Assembly: GCA_017472255.1 (NCBI GenBank)
Contig: JAFUQU010000037.1
Location: 1-64,000 of the forward strand
Direction of reading: 5' to 3'
Origin: Clostridia bacterium
GTDB taxonomy: Bacteria > Bacillota > Clostridia > Oscillospirales > CAG-272
Length of the DNA stretch: 64,000 nucleotides
Shown: positions 54,261 to 64,000 of the stretch, in pieces
Layout: every line of letters starts with the position of its first letter
Position numbering within the stretch: the first letter of the stretch is position 1
Notes under the pieces: model-generated
Seen by the model: only the letters and a program-made list of their open reading frames with translations
What the model was told of the DNA's origin: nothing
Database searches by the model: none
Position numbers and translations under genes: made by a program

Positions 54261-54803
54261 TCAGAACAGCGGGGTATCGATCAGCCAGACGCCGTTCACC
54301 TTCTGCATCGTAACCTCATGGCTGCCATCCTCTGTGGGGATGGAAATCGTCGCCTTGTAGGGATTCTTCTTGACCACGCTGGCTCCCGTCAGATTGAAGG
54401 TGCGGGGCGACGCGAATCCCTCGGTTGCACTGGGATTCACGTAAAGCCCGTCCTCTTTTTCAATAAATTTCGCGTAAATCATCGTACCGTCGTCGATGGA
54501 AGCGTTGTTGAAAGCCGTGTTGTACAGCACCTGGGCATACGACGGCGAAAACACCTCCAGCATGGCGGCCTTCATTTCGTTGATCGAATGATAGACCGCA
54601 TCCTCCGATACCTTATAATAGGAGCCGCTCTCGGTATCGTCATGGGGCGTCGCGTCGCCGTAAATAATTACGTACAGCTCGTGCGCCTTTGGAGCAAGCT
54701 CCTCCAGCGCCGAAAGCAGCTCATCGTCGTTCACCGAACCGCCGCAGGAAACGCATCCCACCGCCAAAACGAGCAGAAGCAGAAAAACCGTGAGTTTCTT
54801 CAA
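54261..54803 (-). CDS. Hypothetical lipoprotein
   Basis: The protein has 180 residues. The signal peptide MKKLTVFLLLLVLAVGCVSC holds a lipobox (AVGC or CVSC), so it is anchored on the outer face of the membrane. The mature part is unrecognised. I chose the TTG start at 54803, which gives this classic signal and has GGGAGG 6 bases upstream; no in-frame ATG or GTG fits. Starts 15 bases after gyrA and may be read from it. Confidence 0.75.
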   Translation of the reverse strand: MKKLTVFLLLLVLAVGCVSCGGSVNDDELLSALEELAPKAHELYVIIYGDATPHDDTESGSYYKVSEDAVYHSINEMKAAMLEVFSPSYAQVLYNTAFNNASIDDGTMIYAKFIEKEDGLYVNPSATEGFASPRTFNLTGASVVKKNPYKATISIPTEDGSHEVTMQKVNGVWLIDTPLF

Positions 54804-54817
54804 ACATATCCTCCCAA

Positions 54818-57388
54818 TCAAATCTCATCGTCCCCGCTGTCGGATTCGGATTCGGTCGGTTCCACATCGATTTCAGTCAGATCAGAGTCGGTCTCGTTTT
54901 CATTCTGTATTTCGGTTTCAGCAGCCTGCGCGGCCGATTCGGTCTCCTTTTCGTTCTCCACACGGGCCAAATTCACGATGGACGCCCCCTCGGACAGACG
55001 CATCACAATAACGCCGCCCGCCGAACGCTTATAGAAGGGAATGCCGTCTACCGGTGTGCGGATAATGGTTCCATCGCCCGTAATCAGCAATACGTCGTCG
55101 CTCTCGGAAACGGCTGCGATGCCCGCCAGCATACCGGTTCGCTCGCCGATGCCATGGCACATAACGCCCTTGACACCGCGGTTGTGGGACGAGAACTCGT
55201 CAAAGGAGCAGCGCTTTCCGTAACCCTTTTCGGTGACGGTCAGCAGCGCCCGATCCTCGGACACCAGCACGCAGCCTACCACATAGTCATCCTCAGCCAG
55301 TGTAATGCCTTTGACGCCGCGTGCGCTCCGTCCCATGGGACGCACATCGTTCTCGTCAAAGCGTGCGGACATACCGTTGTGAGTAGCGATAATAACGCTG
55401 TCATTGCCCTTCGTGTGCTTGACAAATACCAGCTCGTCGTCCTCGTCCAGCGAAATGGCGATTTTGCCGCCCTTGCGCTGATACTCGAACTCGGACAGAA
55501 GCGTTTTCTTTACAATGCCGTTCCGTGTGACCATCAGCAGGTACTCGTTTTCGGCGAATCCGGGCACCGAGATGATCGCCGTCACCTTCTCGCCCGCCTC
55601 CATCTCCAGAATGTTGACCACATTGGAGCCTTTCGCTGTACGTCCCGCCTCGGGAATCTGATAGGCCTTTCGGGTGTGAACCTTACCCTTGCTGGTGAAA
55701 ATCATCAGCAGCGAATGGCTGTTGGCTACGATTACGTCCTCCACATAGTCTTCTTCCTTGGTGCCCATGCCAATGATACCCTTGCCGCCGCGCTTCTGGG
55801 CGGTGTAAGTGTCGGCAGGCTGACGCTTGATGTAGCCCGCGTGGGTCATGGTAATGACGCAGGAGTGACGCTCGATCAGATCCTCGTAGACAATATCGTC
55901 TTCGGCGGCCACAAGCTCGGTGCGGCGTTCGTCGGCGAACTTCTCCTTGATGGAAAGCATCTCGTCCTTGATAATCTGCTTGATCTTGCCTTCGTCGGCG
56001 AGGATACCCTCCAGCTCCTTGATGGTCTCATAGAGCTTGGCCAGACGCTCCTCAATCTTCTGCCGTTCCAGACCGGACAGACGACCCAGCGTCATTTCGA
56101 CGATGGCCTGCGCCTGTATGTCGGTAAGCCCGAATCGTGCCATCAGCTGTTCCTTGGCATCGGGAATCGACGCGCTGCCGCGGATAATCTGAATCACCTC
56201 ATCGATGTTATCGATGGCAATCTTGTAGCCCTCGAAAATGTGCGCCTCACGCTTCGCCTTGTCCAGATCGAACTTGACGCGGCGGGTGATGACCTCCTCC
56301 TGATGGGAGACGTAATATTGAAGAATCTGCTTCAGATTCAGCACCTTCGGCACGTTGTCCACCAGCGCCAGCATATTGATGGCGCAGGTGTCCTGAAGCT
56401 GTGTATACTTGTAAAGCTGGTTCAGGATAACCTGACCGTTGGCGTCCCGGCGGTATTCGATGACAATGCGCATACCGTCGCGTCCGGATTCGTCGCGGAC
56501 ATCGGTGATGCCCTCAATCCGCCGTTCGTTGACCAGATGACCGATGGTTTCCACCAGCTGGCTCTTGTTGACCTGATAAGGAATTTCCGTGACGATAATG
56601 CGGCGCTTATCCTCCTCGATGTTGCATCTGGAGCGCACCATGACGCGTCCGCGTCCGGTGGAATAAGCCTCGTAAATGCCGTTGGAGCCGTACAGCGTAG
56701 CCCGGGTCGGGAAGTCCGGACCCTTGATGAACTGCATCAGATCCTTGATGGTACAGTCGGGATGCTCCATCAGATGGATGGTGCCGTCGATAACCTCGCC
56801 CAGATTGTGGGGCGGAATATAGGTTGCCATACCGACCGCGATACCGATGGAGCCGTTGACCAGCAGGTTCGGGAAGCGTGACGGAAGCACACGAGGTTCC
56901 TTGAGGCGGTTATCGAAGTTGGGGTCGAAATCCACCACGTTTTTGTCGATGTCCGACATCATTTCGTTGGCGATCTTCGCCATGCGCGCCTCGGTGTAAC
57001 GGTAAGCGGCAGGGGGGTCGCCGTCCACGGAACCGAAGTTGCCGTGACCCTCAATCAGCGGATAGCGCAGTGAGAAATCCTGCGCCAGACGCACCATGGT
57101 GTCATAAACGGCAGTATCGCCGTGGGGATGATAACGACCGAGCACATTACCGACGGTCGTCGCCGACTTGCGGAAGGGACGGTCATAGGTGAGCTTATCC
57201 TCATACATGGCATATAGGATGCGGCGGTGAACCGGCTTCAGACCATCGCGCACATCGGGCAGCGCGCGGGACATGATAACGCTCATCGAGTAGGCGATGA
57301 ACGAGCTTTTCACCTCATGATCCATCTCCACGCCCACGATCTTCTGATCGGGGAATTCAAGATTTTTTTCCTTGTCTTTCTTATCCAT
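54818..57388 (-). CDS. gyrA: DNA gyrase subunit A
   Basis: DNA-cutting subunit of gyrase, forming A2B2 with GyrB. The protein has 856 residues: N-terminal [20 protein letters not shown], the quinolone-pocket region [17 protein letters not shown] with Thr at the position equivalent to E. coli Ser83 (normal for clostridia), catalytic Tyr in [10 protein letters not shown], the GyrA-box QKRGGKG of the wrapping domain, and an acidic Glu/Ser/Asp-rich tail (about 805-856). Separated from gyrB by 276 bases holding DnaA boxes. Confidence 0.97.
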   Translation of the reverse strand: MDKKDKEKNLEFPDQKIVGVEMDHEVKSSFIAYSMSVIMSRALPDVRDGLKPVHRRILYAMYEDKLTYDRPFRKSATTVGNVLGRYHPHGDTAVYDTMVRLAQDFSLRYPLIEGHGNFGSVDGDPPAAYRYTEARMAKIANEMMSDIDKNVVDFDPNFDNRLKEPRVLPSRFPNLLVNGSIGIAVGMATYIPPHNLGEVIDGTIHLMEHPDCTIKDLMQFIKGPDFPTRATLYGSNGIYEAYSTGRGRVMVRSRCNIEEDKRRIIVTEIPYQVNKSQLVETIGHLVNERRIEGITDVRDESGRDGMRIVIEYRRDANGQVILNQLYKYTQLQDTCAINMLALVDNVPKVLNLKQILQYYVSHQEEVITRRVKFDLDKAKREAHIFEGYKIAIDNIDEVIQIIRGSASIPDAKEQLMARFGLTDIQAQAIVEMTLGRLSGLERQKIEERLAKLYETIKELEGILADEGKIKQIIKDEMLSIKEKFADERRTELVAAEDDIVYEDLIERHSCVITMTHAGYIKRQPADTYTAQKRGGKGIIGMGTKEEDYVEDVIVANSHSLLMIFTSKGKVHTRKAYQIPEAGRTAKGSNVVNILEMEAGEKVTAIISVPGFAENEYLLMVTRNGIVKKTLLSEFEYQRKGGKIAISLDEDDELVFVKHTKGNDSVIIATHNGMSARFDENDVRPMGRSARGVKGITLAEDDYVVGCVLVSEDRALLTVTEKGYGKRCSFDEFSSHNRGVKGVMCHGIGERTGMLAGIAAVSESDDVLLITGDGTIIRTPVDGIPFYKRSAGGVIVMRLSEGASIVNLARVENEKETESAAQAAETEIQNENETDSDLTEIDVEPTESESDSGDDEI

Positions 57389-57422
57389 AATTCAATGTAT
57401 CCTATTCTATCACGGCGGAGCT

Positions 57423-57658
57423 TGTTGAAAAGCACGGCCTGTTATGATGTGGAATATACCTTTTTCCACGGTTTATCCACATATCTGCTCGTAACCCTGT
57501 GGATAACTCTGTTTTCTCTGTTCACAGTCCCAAGCTGCTGTTATTTCTGACTTGCCGGACTGCTTTCCAAAGAATGTGCACCAATTCGCACCAGGGTTTT
57601 ACACAAGTTTTCAAACACCCTGTGGAAAACTTACGCACATGAAAAATCTTGTTGAAAA
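57423..57658. other. DnaA-box cluster between gyrB and gyrA
   Basis: Within 236 non-coding bases: exact TTATCCACA (57473-57481), exact TGTGGATAA (57498-57506, reverse), and near matches TGTTGAAAA (57423 and 57650), TGTGGAATA (57448), TTTTCCACG (57462) and TGTGGAAAA (57621). The density well above chance suggests DnaA control of gyrA transcription or part of the wider origin region. Confidence 0.6.
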
Positions 57659-57664
57659 CCGGCG

Positions 57665-59698
<2,034 letters not shown>

Positions 59699-59974
59699 CT
59701 AATCCGTGTTTCCCTTTATGCCCGCGTTGACGCGGCCCAGCAGCGCGCTGCTGGAGATGGGGGAAACATAGATGGTATCGCTGCCGCCCCTGCGGCTCTT
59801 TGTCACGATAAACGATTTTGGTATTTCTTCCTTGACGCTGACCATCCGCCCGCCCTTTTCGGCGGCGCGCAGATAGTTGCGTGTGACCGGCTCCATGGTA
59901 GCCGTGTCCATATCGAAAATGCCCACGATGTCGCGTGTCCGTATAATCCTATTATTCCCGGCATGAACGTACAT
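59699..59974 (-). CDS. remB: RemB-like DUF370 protein
   Basis: Extracellular-matrix regulator family (RemA/RemB, DUF370), small DNA-binding proteins. The protein has 91 residues, opens MYVHAGNNRIIRTRDIVGIF and includes the typical SFIVTKSRRGGSDTIYVSPI with ISSSALLGR. Its site between recF and gyrB is that of Bacillus yaaB/remB. It begins one base after the recF stop. Confidence 0.9.
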   Translation of the reverse strand: MYVHAGNNRIIRTRDIVGIFDMDTATMEPVTRNYLRAAEKGGRMVSVKEEIPKSFIVTKSRRGGSDTIYVSPISSSALLGRVNAGIKGNTD

Positions 59975-61099
59975 TCAGTCAGCCTCCTCATAACGTCCGC
60001 CCCGGACGGTGATGAATTTCGCATCGCCCAGATGGGGGGTATCCGGCGGCGTGCAGGCTGTCATAATCACCTGACGCTCGCCCAGCCTTGACAGCAGAAA
60101 CTCCTGTCGCCGGCCGTCCAGCTCGGAGAGCACGTCGTCGAACAGAAAGACCGGGTATTCGCCTGTATAGGTCATTGAGATTTCGCCCTCGCCCAGCTTC
60201 ATGGCAAGCGCCAGCGACCGCTGCTGTCCTTGGGAAGCGTACAGGCGGGCTTCTCTGCCGTTGAGGGAGATTTCCACGTCATCCTTATGCGAGCCGTAGA
60301 GGGTAGCCCCCGCGGCAATCTCACGCGCCCTGTTCGACGTCAGCAGCGTCATATAGCGCGAGGCGGCGTCCATCTCCAGCAAATTATCGCTCTCCGCCGT
60401 TTTCAGGCTGTTCTTGTAAAGGAGCGACGGCACCTCAGTCTCCCCGGACAGCTCAGCGAAGAAATGCTTCACATATTCGTCCAGTCTGCGGATGTATTCC
60501 CGCCGCGTCACATAAATCAGCGCCGCCTCCCGTGAAAGCTGTTCGGAGTAGATGTCCAGCAGACCGGGTTCCCCGTTTCCGTCGGCCAGCTGCTTTAAGA
60601 GGGCGTTTCGCTGGGTCAGAATCTTATTGTGCCGCTGGAGCGCCTGCAAATAAAGGGGACGAAGCTGGCAGATGGCGATATCCAGAAAGCCGCGCCGTTC
60701 GGCGGGTCCTGCCTTAACAATGGCCAGATGCTCCGGACAGAAAAGCACCGCCCGGAATACGCCTACCATTTCGGAGATTCTGGGAATCGCGACGCCGTTC
60801 TTGGTGCAGATTCGGCGATGACCGCTGTCTGCGGAAAAGACCTTGAAGGTCAGCTCCTGCTCTCTGCGCACATCCTCCATGGTCAGCGCCGCTTCAAAGA
60901 ACGGCGCGCCGAAGCGAACCATTTCCCGCTCTCTGGGGGTGCGGAAGCTGCGCGCCGCCGCCATCAGGTAAATCCCCTCCAGCGCGTTGGTCTTGCCCTC
61001 TGCGTTGTTGCCGAGGAAGACGTTCACGCCGGGAGACAGGCTGATGTCGGCCTGCTCAATGTTGCGGAAATCCCGGTAAACGATCCGTTTGGCGATCAT
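59975..61099 (-). CDS. recF: DNA replication and repair protein RecF
   Basis: SMC-like ATPase that loads RecA at gaps. The protein has 374 residues: RIVYRDFRNIEQADISLSPG near the start, Walker A FLGNNAEGKTNALEGIYLM, signature region LYASQGQQRSLALAMKLGE and Walker B VFLFDDVLSELDGRRQEFLL. ATG at 61099 overlaps the dnaN stop by 4 bases (ATGA). The S4-domain gene (yaaA) that usually sits between dnaN and recF is absent. Confidence 0.96.
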   Translation of the reverse strand: MIAKRIVYRDFRNIEQADISLSPGVNVFLGNNAEGKTNALEGIYLMAAARSFRTPREREMVRFGAPFFEAALTMEDVRREQELTFKVFSADSGHRRICTKNGVAIPRISEMVGVFRAVLFCPEHLAIVKAGPAERRGFLDIAICQLRPLYLQALQRHNKILTQRNALLKQLADGNGEPGLLDIYSEQLSREAALIYVTRREYIRRLDEYVKHFFAELSGETEVPSLLYKNSLKTAESDNLLEMDAASRYMTLLTSNRAREIAAGATLYGSHKDDVEISLNGREARLYASQGQQRSLALAMKLGEGEISMTYTGEYPVFLFDDVLSELDGRRQEFLLSRLGERQVIMTACTPPDTPHLGDAKFITVRGGRYEEAD

Positions 61100-62235
61100 T
61101 TGATGCGGCAGGGGAGAACGAGGAAGGTGAAGCGGTCGTTCTCGTCGATTTCCATCGGTTCGATGACCATGCTGATGAAGGGAGAGGACAGGGAGAGATG
61201 GAGCTTTTCGCACTGGGACGCCTTCAGCGCGTCGGTCAGATAGCGGCAGTTGAAGCCGATGAGAATATCGCCGCCCTCATGGCTGGTGGCAATCTCGTCA
61301 CGCACCTTGCCGCTGGCCGAGATCGACATAACCTCCAGCTTGTTGTCATAGAAATGGCATCTGGCCAGCGAGTTGTTCCGTCCCGCCGATTCGTCAGTTA
61401 CCAGCGAAGCGCGGCTTAGCGCGCTTTCGAAGCTGGCCGTATCGATGTCCACAAAAATTGTGCTGTTCTTGGGAATAATTCGCTCGTACTCAACATATTC
61501 TCCCTCAATCAGACGGGAGAAAAAGACGATATCCTTGGCCGGGAAGCGGAAAATCACCTGCTTGCGGCTGATATTAATGGAGACCTGCTCCTCCGGCTCG
61601 GAGAGCAGCTTTAATACTTCGGACAGAGTTTTGCCGGGAACAATGAACTGCACCTTCAGCTCCTCGTCCGATGTGTTTTCCAGCTCGCATACCTTCTCGC
61701 GGATGGCAAGGCGGAAGCTGTCGCAGCCCACGGTGGTAATCCGCTTGCCGTCAATTTTGAAGAGCGCACCATTAAAGGTGGGACGCTGATCGTTCTGCGC
61801 CACGGCAAAAAGGGTCTGCGCAATCATGTTTTTCAGATCACCTTGCTTAATATTAAAGCCCTTCTGGTTCGAAATATCGGGCAGCGTGGGATAATCATGG
61901 GGATTCATGGCGTTGATTTCGAATTCGCTCTTTCCGCTGTACAGACGTGCGCGCCAGGTCTCGTTGACTTCCAGATTAATTAAACCTGCCGGCATCAGGC
62001 GGATAATCGAGTAAAAGTTCTGTGCGTTAATGATACAGGAGCCGGGTTCGATAATGTCGGCATCCAGTTCAATGCGGATACCCTTTTCCAGATCATATGA
62101 AATCAGCACCGCCCGGCTGCCGGTACAATCAATAAGAATGCCTTCAACAGCAGTGACGGTATTTTTCGTTGAAACGCAGCACATCGCGATATTAACCGCG
62201 TCTTGCAATGTGTTTTGATTAAAAGCAACCTTCAT
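61096..62235 (-). CDS. dnaN: DNA polymerase III beta subunit (sliding clamp)
   Basis: Ring-shaped processivity clamp. The protein has 379 residues in three similar domains, with MKVAFNQNTLQDAVNIAMCC at the start, the family's VALRPTFNG-like DQRPTFNGALFKIDGKRITT and TVGCDSFRLAIRE in the middle, and a terminal MVIEPMEIDENDRFTFLVLP close to the LPxR end motif (LPCRIK). First gene after the origin in the dnaN-recF-remB-gyrB unit. Confidence 0.97.
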   Translation of the reverse strand: MKVAFNQNTLQDAVNIAMCCVSTKNTVTAVEGILIDCTGSRAVLISYDLEKGIRIELDADIIEPGSCIINAQNFYSIIRLMPAGLINLEVNETWRARLYSGKSEFEINAMNPHDYPTLPDISNQKGFNIKQGDLKNMIAQTLFAVAQNDQRPTFNGALFKIDGKRITTVGCDSFRLAIREKVCELENTSDEELKVQFIVPGKTLSEVLKLLSEPEEQVSINISRKQVIFRFPAKDIVFFSRLIEGEYVEYERIIPKNSTIFVDIDTASFESALSRASLVTDESAGRNNSLARCHFYDNKLEVMSISASGKVRDEIATSHEGGDILIGFNCRYLTDALKASQCEKLHLSLSSPFISMVIEPMEIDENDRFTFLVLPCRIK

Positions 62236-62251
62236 AAGAATTTTCCTCAGT

Positions 62252-62772
62252 TTGAATTTTAATAAATAAAAAATTAAAAAGAAAAATAGAATAAATTAAT
62301 TTTAATTTTAGTAGTAGTCGTAGTAGTAGGGGGTGTGGCAATTGTTGAAAACCCGCCGATCGGCTTCCCAGCTGGAATTTTTCGACTTCTCTCACCGATT
62401 TCAGCTGTTAGAATCGCCTTGATTTCCTGTTGATGCCTGTGGGAAGCTATGGGCGCTCCGGCGCAGCCTGTGGACGAATGTGGAAAGCTCGCTGTTAAGA
62501 TGTGGATGGTGCTGTTGAAAGCGCAGATCGGTCCGCCTGTCCGCCGATTGGGGATGTGGAATCTGTTCAGCGCGCCCATTGTTGAAAAGCCCGCAAGTTT
62601 ATATCCGGACGATGGGAAAAAACAGACTTTCAAGAGTTGTGCAAAGCACTTTTCCTCATTTTTCGACAGCCCAATAAATCCAGGAATCAAGCGGATTTCC
62701 AAAACTTCTGCTGCAAATCCGCACGGTTTCTCCACAAACTTTACAACACCCTGTGGAAAACTTGTTGATATC
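62252..62772. other. Chromosomal origin oriC (dnaA-dnaN intergenic)
   Basis: A 540-base non-coding gap with the elements of a Bacillus-type unwinding site. From dnaN towards dnaA on the plus strand these are an AT-rich tract (62252-62310), seven DnaA-trios TAG TAG TAG TCG TAG TAG TAG (62309-62329), a short G tract, then DnaA-box-like TGTGGCAAT (62334) and TGTTGAAAA (62343). Many more boxes follow, mostly in one orientation: TGTGGACGA (62469), TGTGGAAAG (62479), TGTGGATGG (62501), TGTTGAAAG (62513), TGTGGAATC (62555), TGTTGAAAA (62580), TGTGGAAAA (62752). Confidence 0.85.
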
Positions 62773-62775
62773 CTG

Positions 62776-64000
62776 TTATTGACTCTTGATTTCCTTCATC
62801 AGCTCGTTGACTTCAATGTCGATTTCCGAGTTGGAGCCAAGCTCCCGCTCCACAGTCTTCAGCGAGTTCAGCACCGTGGTATGGTCGCGCTTGAACAGCT
62901 TGCCGATCTGGGGAAGCGATATATCGGTGAGCTTGCGCACCAGATAAATGGCGATATGGCGGGCGTGGGCAATTTCCTTGTTGCGCTTGGAGCTTTTGAT
63001 ATCGTCCACCGTCATGCCGTTTTTCTTGGCCACCTTCTCCAGAATTCGGTCAATGGTGACGCTGACAGGCTCTCCGCCGGTCATCAGGTCGGCGATGGAG
63101 TTTTTAGCAAGCTCAATGGATATAGGCGTGCCGGTCAACAGGCTGAGCGCGCCCAGCTTCTTGATGGCGCCTTCCATCTGCCGGATGTTGCTCTTGAGAT
63201 TCTCGGCAAGGAAATTCACCACATCGTTGGACAGCTGAATGTTCATGGCCGACGCCTTCTTTTTCAGAATAGCGGCGCGCAGATCGGCGTCCGGCGGCTG
63301 AATGTCGGCGGTGATGCCCCATTCGAAGCGGGATTTGAGACGATCCTCCAGCGTTTTGATATCTCTGGGCGGTCGGTCGGAGGTGAGGATGATCTGTTTG
63401 TGATCCTCATAGAGCGCGTTGAAGGTATGGAAAAACTCCTCCTGCGTGGAGTCCCGTCCGGCGATGAACTGGATGTCGTCGATAAGCAGCACGTCGGCGG
63501 TGCGATACTTTTCGCGGAACTGCTCGGGAGTCTTTTTGGAAATGCTGTCGATCAGCTGATTGGTGAATTCCTCGCCCTTGACGTAGACGATTTTCAGCTC
63601 GGGGCGGGTGTTGCGGATGTGGTTGATGATGGCGTACAGCAGATGGGTCTTTCCCAGACCGCTGGGACCGTAGATGAACAGCGGGTTGTAGGCATAGGAC
63701 TCCATTGTCGCCTTGCAGGCCGGTTCGTTGGCGACGGCGATGGAGGCGGCATGAGCGAACTTATTGGAATTGCCGACGATGAAGTTTTCGAAGGTATACT
63801 CGCCCTGTGAGTTCTAGGTATTCTGCTGCTTGGCGGCAGGCTGTTCGGGCTTCTTTGCGGCAGGGGCTTCCTCGCCCGAGGAGAAGAAGCTCACCTCGTC
63901 CTCTGCGGCGGGATTCTCATCCCGTGCAGGCTCGGGGGCGTGGGTCTGCGGCAGGTCGGCCAGATTCACCGGCTCGGGCACGCTGCCGGTGGGCGGTACA
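62776..64000 (-). CDS. dnaA: Chromosomal replication initiator DnaA (5' end outside window, internal stop)
   Basis: Initiator ATPase that binds DnaA boxes and opens oriC. The visible part holds a linker (domain II, Pro/Glu/Ala-rich), then domain III with EYTFENFIVGNSNKFAHAAS, Walker A FIYGPSGLGKTHLL, Walker B LLIDDIQFIAGRD, and domain IV with the DnaA signature around RDHTTVLNSLKTVER. An in-frame TAG (63814-63816) interrupts the gene between KQQNT and NSQGEYTF, just before domain III; relatives have Leu there, so TTG to TAG is the simplest change. The first ATG after it (63705) would lose the start of the AAA+ domain. The domain I start lies beyond the window. Confidence 0.92.

Noticed and set aside
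63814..63816. Reassignment of TAG to a sense codon
   Set aside because: Other genes in the window end at TAG, and no other conserved gene shows an internal TAG, so a changed genetic code is not supported.

Overview
The window is a stretch of bacterial chromosome around the replication origin, most likely from an anaerobic member of the class Clostridia (Firmicutes/Bacillota), perhaps an Oscillospirales-type gut bacterium. The evidence is the Firmicute-type dnaA-dnaN-recF-remB-gyrB-gyrA order, a glmS ribozyme, a T-box leader, TTGACA-17-TATAAT promoters, AGGAGG-type ribosome sites, and an anaerobic metabolism built on pyruvate:ferredoxin and indolepyruvate:ferredoxin oxidoreductases. No tRNA, rRNA, CRISPR array, prophage or insertion sequence was seen. 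Base composition is GC-rich by eye, with a few AT-rich patches (4680-5960, 35160-35900).

Region by region. 1-4600 (leftward): an amino-sugar module of a left-handed beta-helix protein, glmM, the self-cleaving glmS ribozyme and glmS; two strong promoters at the left edge point out of the window. 4700-5960: an AT-rich XRE regulator gene. 6100-8560 (leftward): proB, a YitT-type membrane protein and a YmdB-type phosphodiesterase. 8740-16460 (rightward): a housekeeping operon of a U32 protease (frameshifted in this sequence), dut, rarA, an oxidoreductase, DUF4321, maf and recG, meeting leftward typA at a shared terminator. 18490-27560: a carbohydrate (probably uronic-acid) region with three putative intracellular polysaccharide enzymes, a sugar epimerase, an oxidoreductase, an AraC regulator, an ASRT-family protein and a mannonate-type dehydrogenase. 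27650-31260: rnpB, then a lipoprotein, a cysteine desulfurase and proA. 31410-36090: a second AraC gene, a glycerol-dehydrogenase-like gene, a DUF6323/DUF6179-like pair with a candidate antisense RNA, an XRE regulator, the ruin of a SLOG-like gene and a dense DnaA-box cluster. 36090-47730: comM/yifB, a small ribbon-helix-helix-like protein, nifJ (PFOR), and a T-box-controlled operon iorA-iorB-paaK-GNAT-udp ending in a broken DUF1848 gene.

47730-64000 (leftward) runs back to the origin: a P-loop kinase, an FAD oxidoreductase, an atypical protein kinase, pgsA, rimO, recX, recA, a lipoprotein, gyrA, gyrB, remB, recF, dnaN, the dnaA-dnaN intergenic origin and dnaA (cut by the right edge). The origin has the layout DnaA boxes, GC tract, DnaA-trios, AT-rich unwinding element, as in Bacillus subtilis.

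Most worth a second look: an in-frame TAG inside dnaA; the T-box in front of iorAB-paaK, which points to aryl-acid assimilation into aromatic amino acids; face-to-face promoters with a candidate antisense RNA before the DUF6323/DUF6179 pair; and DnaA-box clusters at two further places. Several broken genes (U32, ECF sigma, SLOG, DUF1848, dnaA) mean read-level confirmation matters, since some may be assembly errors.
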